From a virus, in IMG/VR virus record IMGVR_UViG_3300044633_000775, positions 1-30,002 of that record: a stretch of DNA of 30,002 bases; one strand, 5' to 3'. The translations under genes and the position numbers were made by a program. Below are positions 1-6,964 of the stretch, one piece after another (within the stretch, counting starts at the first letter, position 1; the number at the start of each line of letters is the position of its first letter). The notes below the pieces were generated by a model. It saw only the letters and a list, made by a program, of their open reading frames with translations, did not search any database and had not been told where the DNA came from.

Positions 1-383
1 CATGTGTACCAAATCCAGGTAAAGGCGGATGGGGTGCTACTATGCAATACAGAGACGTCATTAAAGAATTTTCTGGAACAGAACCACAAACTACTAACAA
101 TCGCATGGAAATGCAAGCTGCTATTGAAGCACTATCGCGTTTAAAAAGACCATGCAAAGTTAGGATTTATTCTGATTCAAAATATCTTGTTGACGGTTTT
201 ACACAATGGTTTCCTAATTGGAAAAAGAAAGGGCGCACTGATTACTTAAATCGTGATCTATGGCTTAAATTAGAAACCGTTGCTGCTGCACACACTATAG
301 ATTGGCAATGGGTTAAAGCCCATGCAGGTAATCCTGGTAACGAACGCGCAAATGATTTAGCAGAAGCTGCTGCTCGCATTTAG
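1..383 (+). CDS. rnhA: Ribonuclease HI, 5'-truncated by window edge
   Basis: RNase HI degrades the RNA strand of RNA-DNA hybrids, for example Okazaki primers during phage replication. The frame is open from base 3 (CVPNPGKGGWGAT...), so the gene starts left of the window and the ATG at 42 is internal. Only about ten N-terminal residues, including the first catalytic Asp of the TDGxC motif, are missing. The other family residues are visible: Glu in NNRMEMQAA, Asp in YSDSKYLVDG, the loop His in WVKAHAGNPGNE and the last Asp in ERANDLAEAA. The WFPNWKKKG stretch matches the basic protrusion of the E. coli enzyme. T4's own RNase H is a FEN-type nuclease, so this is the cellular-type enzyme and not a T4 rnh orthologue. 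No gene follows closely downstream. Confidence 0.95.
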   Translation, partial: CVPNPGKGGWGATMQYRDVIKEFSGTEPQTTNNRMEMQAAIEALSRLKRPCKVRIYSDSKYLVDGFTQWFPNWKKKGRTDYLNRDLWLKLETVAAAHTIDWQWVKAHAGNPGNERANDLAEAAARI

Positions 384-413
384 CCACTTTTAATCCCTTG
401 TTCAAAACACATT

Positions 414-421
414 TGTAAATA
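414..421 (+). promoter_or_regulatory. Candidate late promoter box TGTAAATA
   Basis: TGTAAATA differs by one base from the T4 late -10 TATAAATA. The same variant stands upstream of the prohead core gene at 9028-9035. It would start transcription near 428, just before the hairpin-rich block at 461-860. A single AT-rich octamer can occur by chance. Confidence 0.3.
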
Positions 422-429
422 CTGAACAA

Positions 430-925
430 AACACACAAAACACTTTTATTTTAACACTAACATAAGGTTGGCAGGCCAGTTTGTAATACTGCTGAGTTAA
501 GTTCTGGAAGGAGAACCGCTGCTCAAACCGTTGATTGTGCAACGGCTTTTAAACACTACCCTCACGCGAGAGGATGCCAAAAGCAACATCCATTGATGTC
601 AATGCTTTGTTTAATCGGAATGGTGGACTAGCTGTATTTGAAACAGAATACATAGTTCTTAAATCTGTAGAATACTAGTAATAGTAACAATCTTGCAATG
701 ATATACGAAGCACCTGAAAGTTATATCTTAAAAATACCTGTAAGTGGCGGTTGGGAGGTAGCCGATAACAAGAGTCTACAGTCAGATAAATTCTTACTGC
801 GATTCCATGGCGATGGGGTGATTTCTTGCATCCAGTTTTATTAGGGTGCATCTGACTTCAAAAGTGATATCTCTTTAAATAAAATAATTAAATTATAATA
901 TTTCAGTTATAATTTAATTTTTTTC
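430..925 (+). ncRNA. Candidate large structured noncoding RNA
   Basis: No convincing gene lies between 384 and 1055. The core at about 461-860 has roughly 41% GC by hand count, while 861-1050 has about 19%. Stems I can pair: 501-505/512-516 (GTTCT/AGAAC), 528-533/540-545 (CCGTTG/CAACGG), 560-563/570-573, 580-585/603-608 continuing into 586-590/595-599, 627-630/653-656 with 634-638/647-651, 740-744/793-797, 781-787/850-856 (GTCAGAT/ATCTGAC), 805-808/813-816 and 827-833/844-850 (one G-U pair). TTGGC 468-472 could pair with GCCAA 576-580 and enclose three hairpins. A strong AT hairpin with a T-run ends the block. I recognise no Rfam family; I looked for tRNA, tmRNA, RNase P and group I intron hallmarks and did not find them. 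It could instead be a decayed coding region: two short ORFs (574-678 and 698-844) overlap it. Confidence 0.35.
886..924. terminator. AT-only hairpin terminator, possibly bidirectional
   Basis: A perfect 13-bp inverted repeat (886-898 with 907-919) has an 8-nt loop and runs into seven T residues at 918-924. On the minus strand the hairpin is followed by ATTTTATTT, so it could also stop leftward transcripts from the gp26-like gene. An all-AT stem is weaker than usual, but the length and T-run are persuasive. Confidence 0.65.
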
Positions 926-969
926 ATTATAGCTTTTAGAGAAAACAATATTGAGCGAAAGCGAAATAT

Positions 970-992
970 AGATGAACGATAGTTCATCTTTT
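970..992 (+). terminator. Hairpin terminator AGATGAAC/GTTCATCT
   Basis: An 8-bp perfect stem (970-977 with 982-989), loop GATA, overlaps and runs into TTTT at 989-992. It is a second stop signal 46 bp past the first and insulates the gene at 1056. Confidence 0.6.
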
Positions 993-1011
993 AATATGAG
1001 ATTTATTTTTT

Positions 1012-1019
1012 AATAAATA
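1012..1019 (+). promoter_or_regulatory. Candidate late promoter AATAAATA
   Basis: A T4-late-like octamer lies 36 bp before the ATG at 1056 and downstream of two terminator-like hairpins, so the gene at 1056 needs a promoter here. The surrounding DNA is very AT-rich, which limits confidence. Confidence 0.45.
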
Positions 1020-1055
1020 TTCATATTATATAAGGGATATCCTGAAAGGAATATT

Positions 1056-1904
1056 ATGAAAATTCGAGAAATTATAACACCAGCAAATCTTTATGAAGCA
1101 CCTACATTTGGTCAATCACTCGATAGCGCATTAGCAGCTGGAGCAAGTCGTTTAAGGAATGCAACCGGAACAGGATCTGCACTTAGCACAGTTGATAGAT
1201 ACATGAACCTGTTAAAAAAATCAACATACAGTGTGATCTTTGTTAAACCAATTGCTGATTATTTTTTAAATATGGAACAATGGGAAAGTAAATTAAAAGA
1301 TAAACCAGATGAGCTTGAACAAAGAAGACAGATAGAACGTGGTTACTTAATTACCGAATTAGCAGCAATTGCTGGAACATTATCCATGGGCGAAGTTGGT
1401 ATATTTTTATTATCTGAGCTATTTGGATTTATACCTATAATAGGTCCATTAATTGGAAGATTATTTAAAGTCCTGGGGCCAGCTGTACAATCTGCTGCTA
1501 TGTTATGGTTATCATCAGATGCAGGAAGAATTGCTATCGCAAATTTATTAGCAAGTCCACTAATAAACATACACATGGAAGATATTCCTGGTTACGGATC
1601 AGATATAATTGAAATGTTTAAGAAAGGATTTGAATGGGCAAAACAACATGTAGAACAAGGTTATCATGATATAACTACTCCTGCAGACCCAAATGCAAAA
1701 CCATCTACAAACGATGCAGTTGATCCGTCTGCAACAGATCCAAACGATCCATGGACTATTAAACCGAAAACACCAACTGAACCTCCAAAGAAAAAACTCG
1801 ACCCATCTCAAATGAAACAAATTGTAGCATCAACAGATGATAGTGCGTATACTTCTTTAGATAGAGTTGTAAGAGGTCCAGATGGCCAATTGCACTTAAA
1901 GTAG
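1056..1904 (+). CDS. Candidate packaged internal virion protein with hydrophobic core
   Basis: I do not recognise a family. The start is supported by AAGGA five bases upstream. The N-terminus is short, with two early basic residues, and leads to NLYE|APTF at residue 14. L-x-E|A is the cleavage consensus of the T4 prohead protease, and T4 internal proteins carry such a leader (for example FIAE|A in IPIII). I infer that it could be packed into the prohead and cut by the gp21 encoded here. Residues about 95-170 form long hydrophobic helices rich in Gly, Ile and Leu (ELFGFIPIIGPLIGRLF), which suggests membrane interaction, perhaps on ejection. Residues about 205-250 are a Pro/Asp/Thr-rich linker, followed by a charged tail. 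It overlaps the convergent minus-strand ORF by 9 bp. A membrane protein expressed in the host is an alternative. Confidence 0.8.
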   Translation: MKIREIITPANLYEAPTFGQSLDSALAAGASRLRNATGTGSALSTVDRYMNLLKKSTYSVIFVKPIADYFLNMEQWESKLKDKPDELEQRRQIERGYLITELAAIAGTLSMGEVGIFLLSELFGFIPIIGPLIGRLFKVLGPAVQSAAMLWLSSDAGRIAIANLLASPLINIHMEDIPGYGSDIIEMFKKGFEWAKQHVEQGYHDITTPADPNAKPSTNDAVDPSATDPNDPWTIKPKTPTEPPKKKLDPSQMKQIVASTDDSAYTSLDRVVRGPDGQLHLK

Positions 1905-2111
1905 CGGCATCCTTGATACTTTAGTTAATTCAATGTTGTCTTTAACAATATCATACATAATATCGCGATCTTCTGATCCTAGAGTATACAGAAGATCGTT
2001 AATATTAACACCACCTCGCATATACCAACATAACCTATAAAGTTCAAGTTTAAATTGTTTAATTTCGTTTACAAGCCTAACTAGATAATTAACAATTTCG
2101 TTATATGACAT
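1896..2111 (-). CDS. Small tail/baseplate assembly protein, likely -1 frameshift extension of the gp26-like protein
   Basis: This 71-codon ORF begins five bases after the gp26-like stop and lacks a clear Shine-Dalgarno (TTAG only). The body is helical: an amphipathic N-terminal half, the CWYMRGGV motif near residue 28, then SEDRDIMYDIVKDNIELTK and a short SRMPLL tail. Small phage proteins with a YMRGG-type motif and a tail of this kind are, to my memory, common after gp26-type genes in environmental T4-like phages; I cannot assign it to T4 gp51 with confidence. The frame is open upstream through RSRLIR to the slippery U UUU UUC in the gp26-like gene, so the main product may be a fusion. The ATG could also be used by coupled reinitiation. 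Its 3' end overlaps the plus-strand gene at 1056-1904 by 9 bp. Confidence 0.8.
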   Translation of the reverse strand: MSYNEIVNYLVRLVNEIKQFKLELYRLCWYMRGGVNINDLLYTLGSEDRDIMYDIVKDNIELTKVSRMPLL

Positions 2112-2116
2112 TCTAA

Positions 2117-2941
2117 TTAGGCGGCTGCGAAAAAATTTGATTGATCTAAATCGATTGACAATTCAGCAGCGTGACCACATGACGAACATTTAACTTTAAC
2201 ATCTGGAACTCTCCAAACGTCTTTATTTTTATTAAATTGCTCGCGGATTTTATCAAATACATCTTTGTCGCAGTTTGTTAACCAATCGTAAATAAAATTA
2301 GGTTCGGTTACAACAACTGTTCCAGTATCAACTGACTCAACACTAGCAGAATAAATGTCGTTTTGTAATGCGCCTAAGTCTTTAAATAACTCCTCAATAA
2401 TCTTTTTCTGTTCATCAGCTGATTGAGCTGCAGCTGCTGATAAGTGTTGCTGTAAACGCATGTTACGAATTGAAAAATCAGTAGTTTGTTTATAAGTTAA
2501 CGGTTGTAATTTAATAATCAATCCATTATACTCAATAACACTATCATATTTGCACTGTGCAAAATGATTAACTACTGTAGTTAAGTCTACATCGTAGTCG
2601 TGTTCTGTTCCACATTTATCACATACATTTGTAATTTCTAAAATATTCCCAAATGTTGCAATACGAATTGCAACTAACAATAAATCAGTATCTAATGATG
2701 TTACTTCCCAACCGTTTTTAACATTTGGGCAACAGCTTTCAATAATCGATACTGTACTTTTCCCCGATACTAATGCATCAGGTGTTTTAACAATAATTTC
2801 ATCCATACCAGTCATGCTATAAATTGGCATGTGGGTTGCATCACCTGATAAACTTCCAAGTTTATTATAAATGCCGCCTGAAGGCAATGGAATATAAATT
2901 TTTGGTTGTCTGTAATATTGTTGTAAAGGATTTTGTGCCAT
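2117..2941 (-). CDS. 26: gp26-like baseplate hub/assembly protein with zinc ribbon (T4_baseplate family)
   Basis: The 274-residue length and the N-terminal pattern YYRQPKIYIPLPSGG match the gp26/T4_baseplate family of environmental T4-like phages; family proteins assist assembly of the baseplate hub. Two CxxC pairs, C107/C110 (CDKCG) and C252/C255 (CSSCG), each followed by an acidic beta strand, look like the two halves of a zinc ribbon that brackets a helical middle (about 150-200). The start is fixed by GGAG seven bases upstream, with a TATAAATA late box on the same strand 32 bases before the ATG. The C-terminus ends SNFFAAA; codons for FF form a U UUU UUC slippery site from which the -1 frame continues into the next ORF. 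It is divergent from the candidate tape-measure gene, a position that fits a tail-assembly role. Confidence 0.85.
   Translation of the reverse strand: MAQNPLQQYYRQPKIYIPLPSGGIYNKLGSLSGDATHMPIYSMTGMDEIIVKTPDALVSGKSTVSIIESCCPNVKNGWEVTSLDTDLLLVAIRIATFGNILEITNVCDKCGTEHDYDVDLTTVVNHFAQCKYDSVIEYNGLIIKLQPLTYKQTTDFSIRNMRLQQHLSAAAAQSADEQKKIIEELFKDLGALQNDIYSASVESVDTGTVVVTEPNFIYDWLTNCDKDVFDKIREQFNKNKDVWRVPDVKVKCSSCGHAAELSIDLDQSNFFAAA
2129..2135 (-). promoter_or_regulatory. Predicted -1 ribosomal frameshift site U UUU UUC
   Basis: On the minus strand the gp26-like frame reads AAT TTT TTC GCA GCC GCC TAA. T TTT TTC is a canonical X XXY YYZ heptamer, and both Phe codons can re-pair after a one-base slip. 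The -1 frame then reads CGC AGC CGC CTA ATT AGA ATG and joins the 71-codon ORF without a stop. The predicted fusion is 348 aa. I did not find an obvious downstream stimulatory hairpin. Confidence 0.6.
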
Positions 2942-2952
2942 GTTTATCTCCG

Positions 2953-2960
2953 GATAAATA
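2953..2960 (+). promoter_or_regulatory. Late promoter box GATAAATA for the tape-measure gene
   Basis: The T4-late-like octamer lies 45 bases before the ATG at 3006, with AGGA in between at 2994-2997. It forms a divergent pair with the minus-strand box at 2973-2980. Confidence 0.6.
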
Positions 2961-2972
2961 TATAATTAACCG

Positions 2973-2980
2973 TATTTATA
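2973..2980 (-). promoter_or_regulatory. Late promoter TATAAATA for the gp26-like gene
   Basis: An exact match to the T4 late -10 consensus on the minus strand (TATAAATACGG), 32 bases upstream of the gp26-like ATG. The Shine-Dalgarno GGAG follows. Confidence 0.7.
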
Positions 2981-3005
2981 TACTCAAAATTTTAGGAATT
3001 TTAAA

Positions 3006-6000
3006 ATGGCTCAAACAGAAACAGAACGACTTACTGAAGCGATAGAAGGACTTACTAGACAACTTAACGGTCGAGGCGGTAGTGGCGGAATTAGCTCTGC
3101 ACCTCGAACACCAATCTCGCAAGGTTCAAACTCTGGCTCAGGCGTAGTTGATAGATTTGTAGACATGGTAGGCGCAACAACCGGTGCTCTTAAAAATGTA
3201 TGGGAAGGTAGTGCAAAAGTAGCAGACGGATTTCATGTACTTACCGGTGCATTACAGAACAATGGGGGCTTGTTAGGTAAAACTTTAGGTGATTTAACCA
3301 AAAAAGTTGGCGACTCTGTACTTGATGCACATAAAAAGAATACTGAATTTGGTGAATACGGATCTAACTTTAATAATAATTTAGCTGACATGGATCGGTT
3401 AGTTAAAGGTGCAAGGTTAACACATGAAGAATACGGTGATATTCTTAAAAGAAATGCAACTGAACTAAATGGTTTAGGTTCAACTATGAACCGATCACAA
3501 GTAAACTTCTTAGAATTTACTAAAGGTTTACAAGAATCTGATGTAGTTGACAAATTAAAAGAATTTGGACTTCAAACTGAAGACGTTACTGAGGTAGCTA
3601 AAGCAGCAATGGGCAGTCAACGCGGTATTGACATGTCAGATATTGAATCTAAAAATGCTGCAATCGATTCTGCTATTCGAATGACCGCAGCAATGGATGA
3701 AACTACTCGAATAACTGGTTTAAGTAGGAAAGCGCAAGAAGATGATTTAAGAAAACGTAATGAAGATGCAGTTGTCCAAGTTGCATTATCAAGATTAGAC
3801 AAAGATGCTCGTAATAGATTTAATGAATCCATGCAAGACATGGCAGGCATGCCAGAAGCTGCTAAACGAGTATTCCAAGAAACGTTCACAGGCGGTTTGC
3901 GTACTAAAGAAGGCGCAGAATCTATGGCTGCAATGGGCGACGCTGGTCCAGAATTGCAAAAAGCTGCAGAAGCAATGAAATCTGCAAACACTCCAGAACA
4001 AAAAGCTGCAGCACAGATCCAAATGCAAAAAGCATTAGAAGCTGTTGATAGATGGCAAAATTCTGATGGCTTTAAAGATATGGTGCAATATGGCTCAGGC
4101 GGTGTTACACAACGAGCAATCGAAGCACAAACAAACAATAGAGAATTACCTCAGATTCAAACAAAAATTGATGAAGAGAGAAATAAAGGTAATAATATCG
4201 ACGAAGCTACTGCTAGACGAATGATTCGTGAAGAAGCTCATAATGCACAAAAAGGATTAGACGAAAAAGGTGAAAAATTTAAAGGTGCAGAGCTTGATAC
4301 TACACTAAACAAAGCCGATCGCACATTAAAAGACATGTCTGCAGGTGCATCTAAAATGTTTGGTGGGCTAGTTGACAGTGGTAATAAACTAATTGGAACT
4401 TTTGATGGTATTAATAATGCACTTAGACCTAGAACACAGGAACAAGCTACACCTGGTAACATGGCTAAGGAAATTACTGATGGATTTAAAGCATCACTTC
4501 CGTTATCTACTGCTCATCAAAAAGCTATTGAAGCACATAAAAACACTCCAACATTAACTCCAGAACAAACAGGTGCATCTCCAGTTAAGTATCATTTTGC
4601 TGACGGAACTCCTGACTTTGAAAAATTCTTATCAGGTGGTGGCGGATTTAAAGACATGTTTACGCACTTTGATCCAAAAGGTGAGCTTGCAGAACTTCAT
4701 GGTAACGAAATTGTAGCTAATGAAGATCAAATGAAACGGTTTGTACAGCAAATGATGCCACCTGGTGTAGCATCAGCTGATCAAAAACAAGCAAAAACAC
4801 CATCTCCAAGTACTACTGATATTAAAATTCCTACAACCACATCGGAAACAGTACCTGCTGCTCCGCAATTAACTGAATTAGGTAAAACATTTACAGATAT
4901 TAATACTGAAATGAAAAATGTTGCTAAACAGTTTACTGATATTGCTGAAAAATTTAAAAATATTACATTTGCTCCACAAGCAAAAGAAATGCACGAAACT
5001 GTTACTAAAGCAATTGAAAAAGCAACTCCTCAAACTAAGCCAGCCGAAGTAAAACCTGCTGAGCCACCTAAAGCAGAGGTTAAAGCCGAAGTAAAACCTG
5101 CTGAGCCACCTAAAGCAGAGGTTAAAGCTGAAGTAAAACCTGCTGAGCCACCTAAAGCAGAAGTAAAACCAGCTGAAAATCAATTTAAGTTTGTAGAACA
5201 ACAATCTATTGCACAATTAGGAGAACAATTTAACAAACTTATTAAACCAGCTACCCCTAAAGAACCACCAAAAATTACTACTCCTAATCTAGATGCAATT
5301 AAACTACCTAAGTCTCTAGAAGAATCGGCTATTACTGCATTACATCAGAATTTTGAACACCTAGGCAAAGCAGTATCAGGGTCATTAACTGAAGTTAAAA
5401 TAGCAAATGCTGAAAAACCTAAAACTACAATTGCTCCACTACCTAAACCTAAAGCTCCAGATGTTTCAAAGTTAGACGAAAGCTTAATAAACTTAGCTAA
5501 GTTTAAACAATCAATGAATTCTGGTGATATTTCTAAAATTGGTATGTCACAGATGGATCTTAGTGACTCAGGTAAAGCTGCTGAAGACAAATTAGGCCCA
5601 TCTGCTGCAAGAATGGCGTTACAAAAGAAAAGAGAAGCATTAGAAAACGCATCTTTTGACTACGAACAAATGAAAGCAGCTAATACTAAGCCAAATGCCG
5701 AAGCTGCAGAACGTTTAGCTAAGAAAAAAGAAGAAGTTGCAAAAATAGCACTCAGTTACGAAGATGATTTAATCAAAACTAAAGGTAAATTAAAACTTCA
5801 TGCTGAAGAAGAAGCTAAACATGCTGAAATTAAAAATAAAACCGCTCAAGAAGCTCATGCAAACCAAGTTGCGCAAGCATTAGAAGCCGAAAAGAAGTTT
5901 ATGAAGGAGCACGGTGCAAAAGAACCTGAAAAAACTGATAAATCTAAAGTAACTGATAAGTCTATTAAAGAAATGACAACTGCTGAGAAAGAAATGGTGA

Positions 6001-6941
6001 TTTATAGCAGTGGATCTAAAAAAGAACTACCGTCCACTGAAAGTATAAAACCTGATGTTAAACCTAAAGCATTTGAAGAATTAAGTAATCAGCTTGGAAG
6101 TTCTTTTAAATCGTTAGATGCTACTATTAAACCTGCAAGTATTCCAAAATTAGAAGATACTGCTATAAGGTATGAACCAACTAAAGAAGAACCTAAAGAA
6201 AAAGGGTTCTTTGATAGTATAACAGACACGTTTAGTGATGTAGGTTCGTCTATATCTGGATTATTTAAGAGTGATAACAAGCCATCATTTGCTAAAGGTA
6301 ATGTAAAATACGAAGAAATTTCACCAGAAGAACTAGCTGCTTCAGAAAAACGGTCTCAAGAAGGAATAGGTAAAATAGATCATAGTCCAGAAGCAACTGC
6401 AGCTCGTATTGCAGAGCTTAATAGACAACATTCAAGTTATTACAAACAAAAACCTAAAGTCGAAAGTGAAAAACCTGCAGAACCTGCTAATATTAACGAT
6501 AACTCTAAAGTTGAACCTCCTAAACCTGAACTTAAGAAGCCTGCAGAAACAAAAGAGCAAGCGCATATTAAAGAAATGTACAAAAAGTTTGGATTAGAAA
6601 CGTTTAATGACTATAATTCTAGAGTTTCAGCAGAAGTAAAACAATCGCATGCATCAATTAAAGACGTAAAATCAGATCATGCAGTATTAACAAAGAAAGA
6701 TGTAGAACCACCTAAACCTACACAACCTGTTAAACAACCAGAACCAGAAAAACCAGTTACGCCGCCACCTGCAACACCTGCACCGGTAGCACACGAGACA
6801 ACATTAAAAGATTTACATGATTCACTATTACAGTTAAATAAGACTATGATACAGATGGTTCAACATGCCGATACTATTAGCAGTAATAGTCATAAACAAG
6901 TTAGAGCAACTAAAAGTTTATCGGGTAATTTGTTGGGATAA
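3006..6941 (+). CDS. Candidate tail tape-measure protein, 1311 aa
   Basis: A tape-measure protein fills the tail tube and sets its length. The evidence is architectural. The protein is very long and mostly helical, with few aromatic residues. A Gly/Ser-rich start is followed by an amphipathic hydrophobic region at about 47-105. The stretch GELAELHGNEIVANED (about 560-575) resembles the 'LHGxE' element common near one end of tape-measure proteins. Residues about 620-830 and 1180-1260 are Pro/Lys/Glu-rich, with a perfect 14-residue repeat at about 681-722. Heptad-like Glu/Lys/Ala helices lie between, and the C-terminus (LLQLNKTMIQMVQH...KSLSGNLLG) is a coiled coil typical of long virion proteins of environmental T4-like phages. 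AGGA lies eight bases before the ATG. It is over twice the length of T4 gp29, so another long virion or ejected protein is possible. Confidence 0.65.
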   Translation: MAQTETERLTEAIEGLTRQLNGRGGSGGISSAPRTPISQGSNSGSGVVDRFVDMVGATTGALKNVWEGSAKVADGFHVLTGALQNNGGLLGKTLGDLTKKVGDSVLDAHKKNTEFGEYGSNFNNNLADMDRLVKGARLTHEEYGDILKRNATELNGLGSTMNRSQVNFLEFTKGLQESDVVDKLKEFGLQTEDVTEVAKAAMGSQRGIDMSDIESKNAAIDSAIRMTAAMDETTRITGLSRKAQEDDLRKRNEDAVVQVALSRLDKDARNRFNESMQDMAGMPEAAKRVFQETFTGGLRTKEGAESMAAMGDAGPELQKAAEAMKSANTPEQKAAAQIQMQKALEAVDRWQNSDGFKDMVQYGSGGVTQRAIEAQTNNRELPQIQTKIDEERNKGNNIDEATARRMIREEAHNAQKGLDEKGEKFKGAELDTTLNKADRTLKDMSAGASKMFGGLVDSGNKLIGTFDGINNALRPRTQEQATPGNMAKEITDGFKASLPLSTAHQKAIEAHKNTPTLTPEQTGASPVKYHFADGTPDFEKFLSGGGGFKDMFTHFDPKGELAELHGNEIVANEDQMKRFVQQMMPPGVASADQKQAKTPSPSTTDIKIPTTTSETVPAAPQLTELGKTFTDINTEMKNVAKQFTDIAEKFKNITFAPQAKEMHETVTKAIEKATPQTKPAEVKPAEPPKAEVKAEVKPAEPPKAEVKAEVKPAEPPKAEVKPAENQFKFVEQQSIAQLGEQFNKLIKPATPKEPPKITTPNLDAIKLPKSLEESAITALHQNFEHLGKAVSGSLTEVKIANAEKPKTTIAPLPKPKAPDVSKLDESLINLAKFKQSMNSGDISKIGMSQMDLSDSGKAAEDKLGPSAARMALQKKREALENASFDYEQMKAANTKPNAEAAERLAKKKEEVAKIALSYEDDLIKTKGKLKLHAEEEAKHAEIKNKTAQEAHANQVAQALEAEKKFMKEHGAKEPEKTDKSKVTDKSIKEMTTAEKEMVIYSSGSKKELPSTESIKPDVKPKAFEELSNQLGSSFKSLDATIKPASIPKLEDTAIRYEPTKEEPKEKGFFDSITDTFSDVGSSISGLFKSDNKPSFAKGNVKYEEISPEELAASEKRSQEGIGKIDHSPEATAARIAELNRQHSSYYKQKPKVESEKPAEPANINDNSKVEPPKPELKKPAETKEQAHIKEMYKKFGLETFNDYNSRVSAEVKQSHASIKDVKSDHAVLTKKDVEPPKPTQPVKQPEPEKPVTPPPATPAPVAHETTLKDLHDSLLQLNKTMIQMVQHADTISSNSHKQVRATKSLSGNLLG
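5046..5172 (+). repeat. 42-bp tandem repeat, three copies (last partial)
   Basis: Units begin at 5046, 5088 and 5130 and encode EVKPAEPPKAEVKA. The first two units differ from each other by one silent base (C5087/T5129), and the third breaks off after KAEVKPA. Near-identity of DNA as well as protein points to recent expansion by slippage or unequal recombination in the Pro-rich linker of the candidate tape measure. Confidence 0.9.
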
Positions 6942-6964
6942 GATAAAAACAAAGGAAAATATAT

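Noticed and set aside
42-383. RNase H start at the ATG at 42
   Set aside because: The conserved CxxNPGxGGWGA segment is encoded upstream of it, so this Met is internal.
384-1055. tRNA, tmRNA, RNase P RNA or group I intron
   Set aside because: I found no T-arm (GGTTCRANYCC-like) with acceptor pairing, no tmRNA or RNase P conserved elements and no group I P7/P3 core motif.
3617-4138. 173-codon minus-strand ORF within the tape-measure gene
   Set aside because: Cys/Ala/Ser-rich shadow of a helical coding sequence, no ribosome site or promoter.
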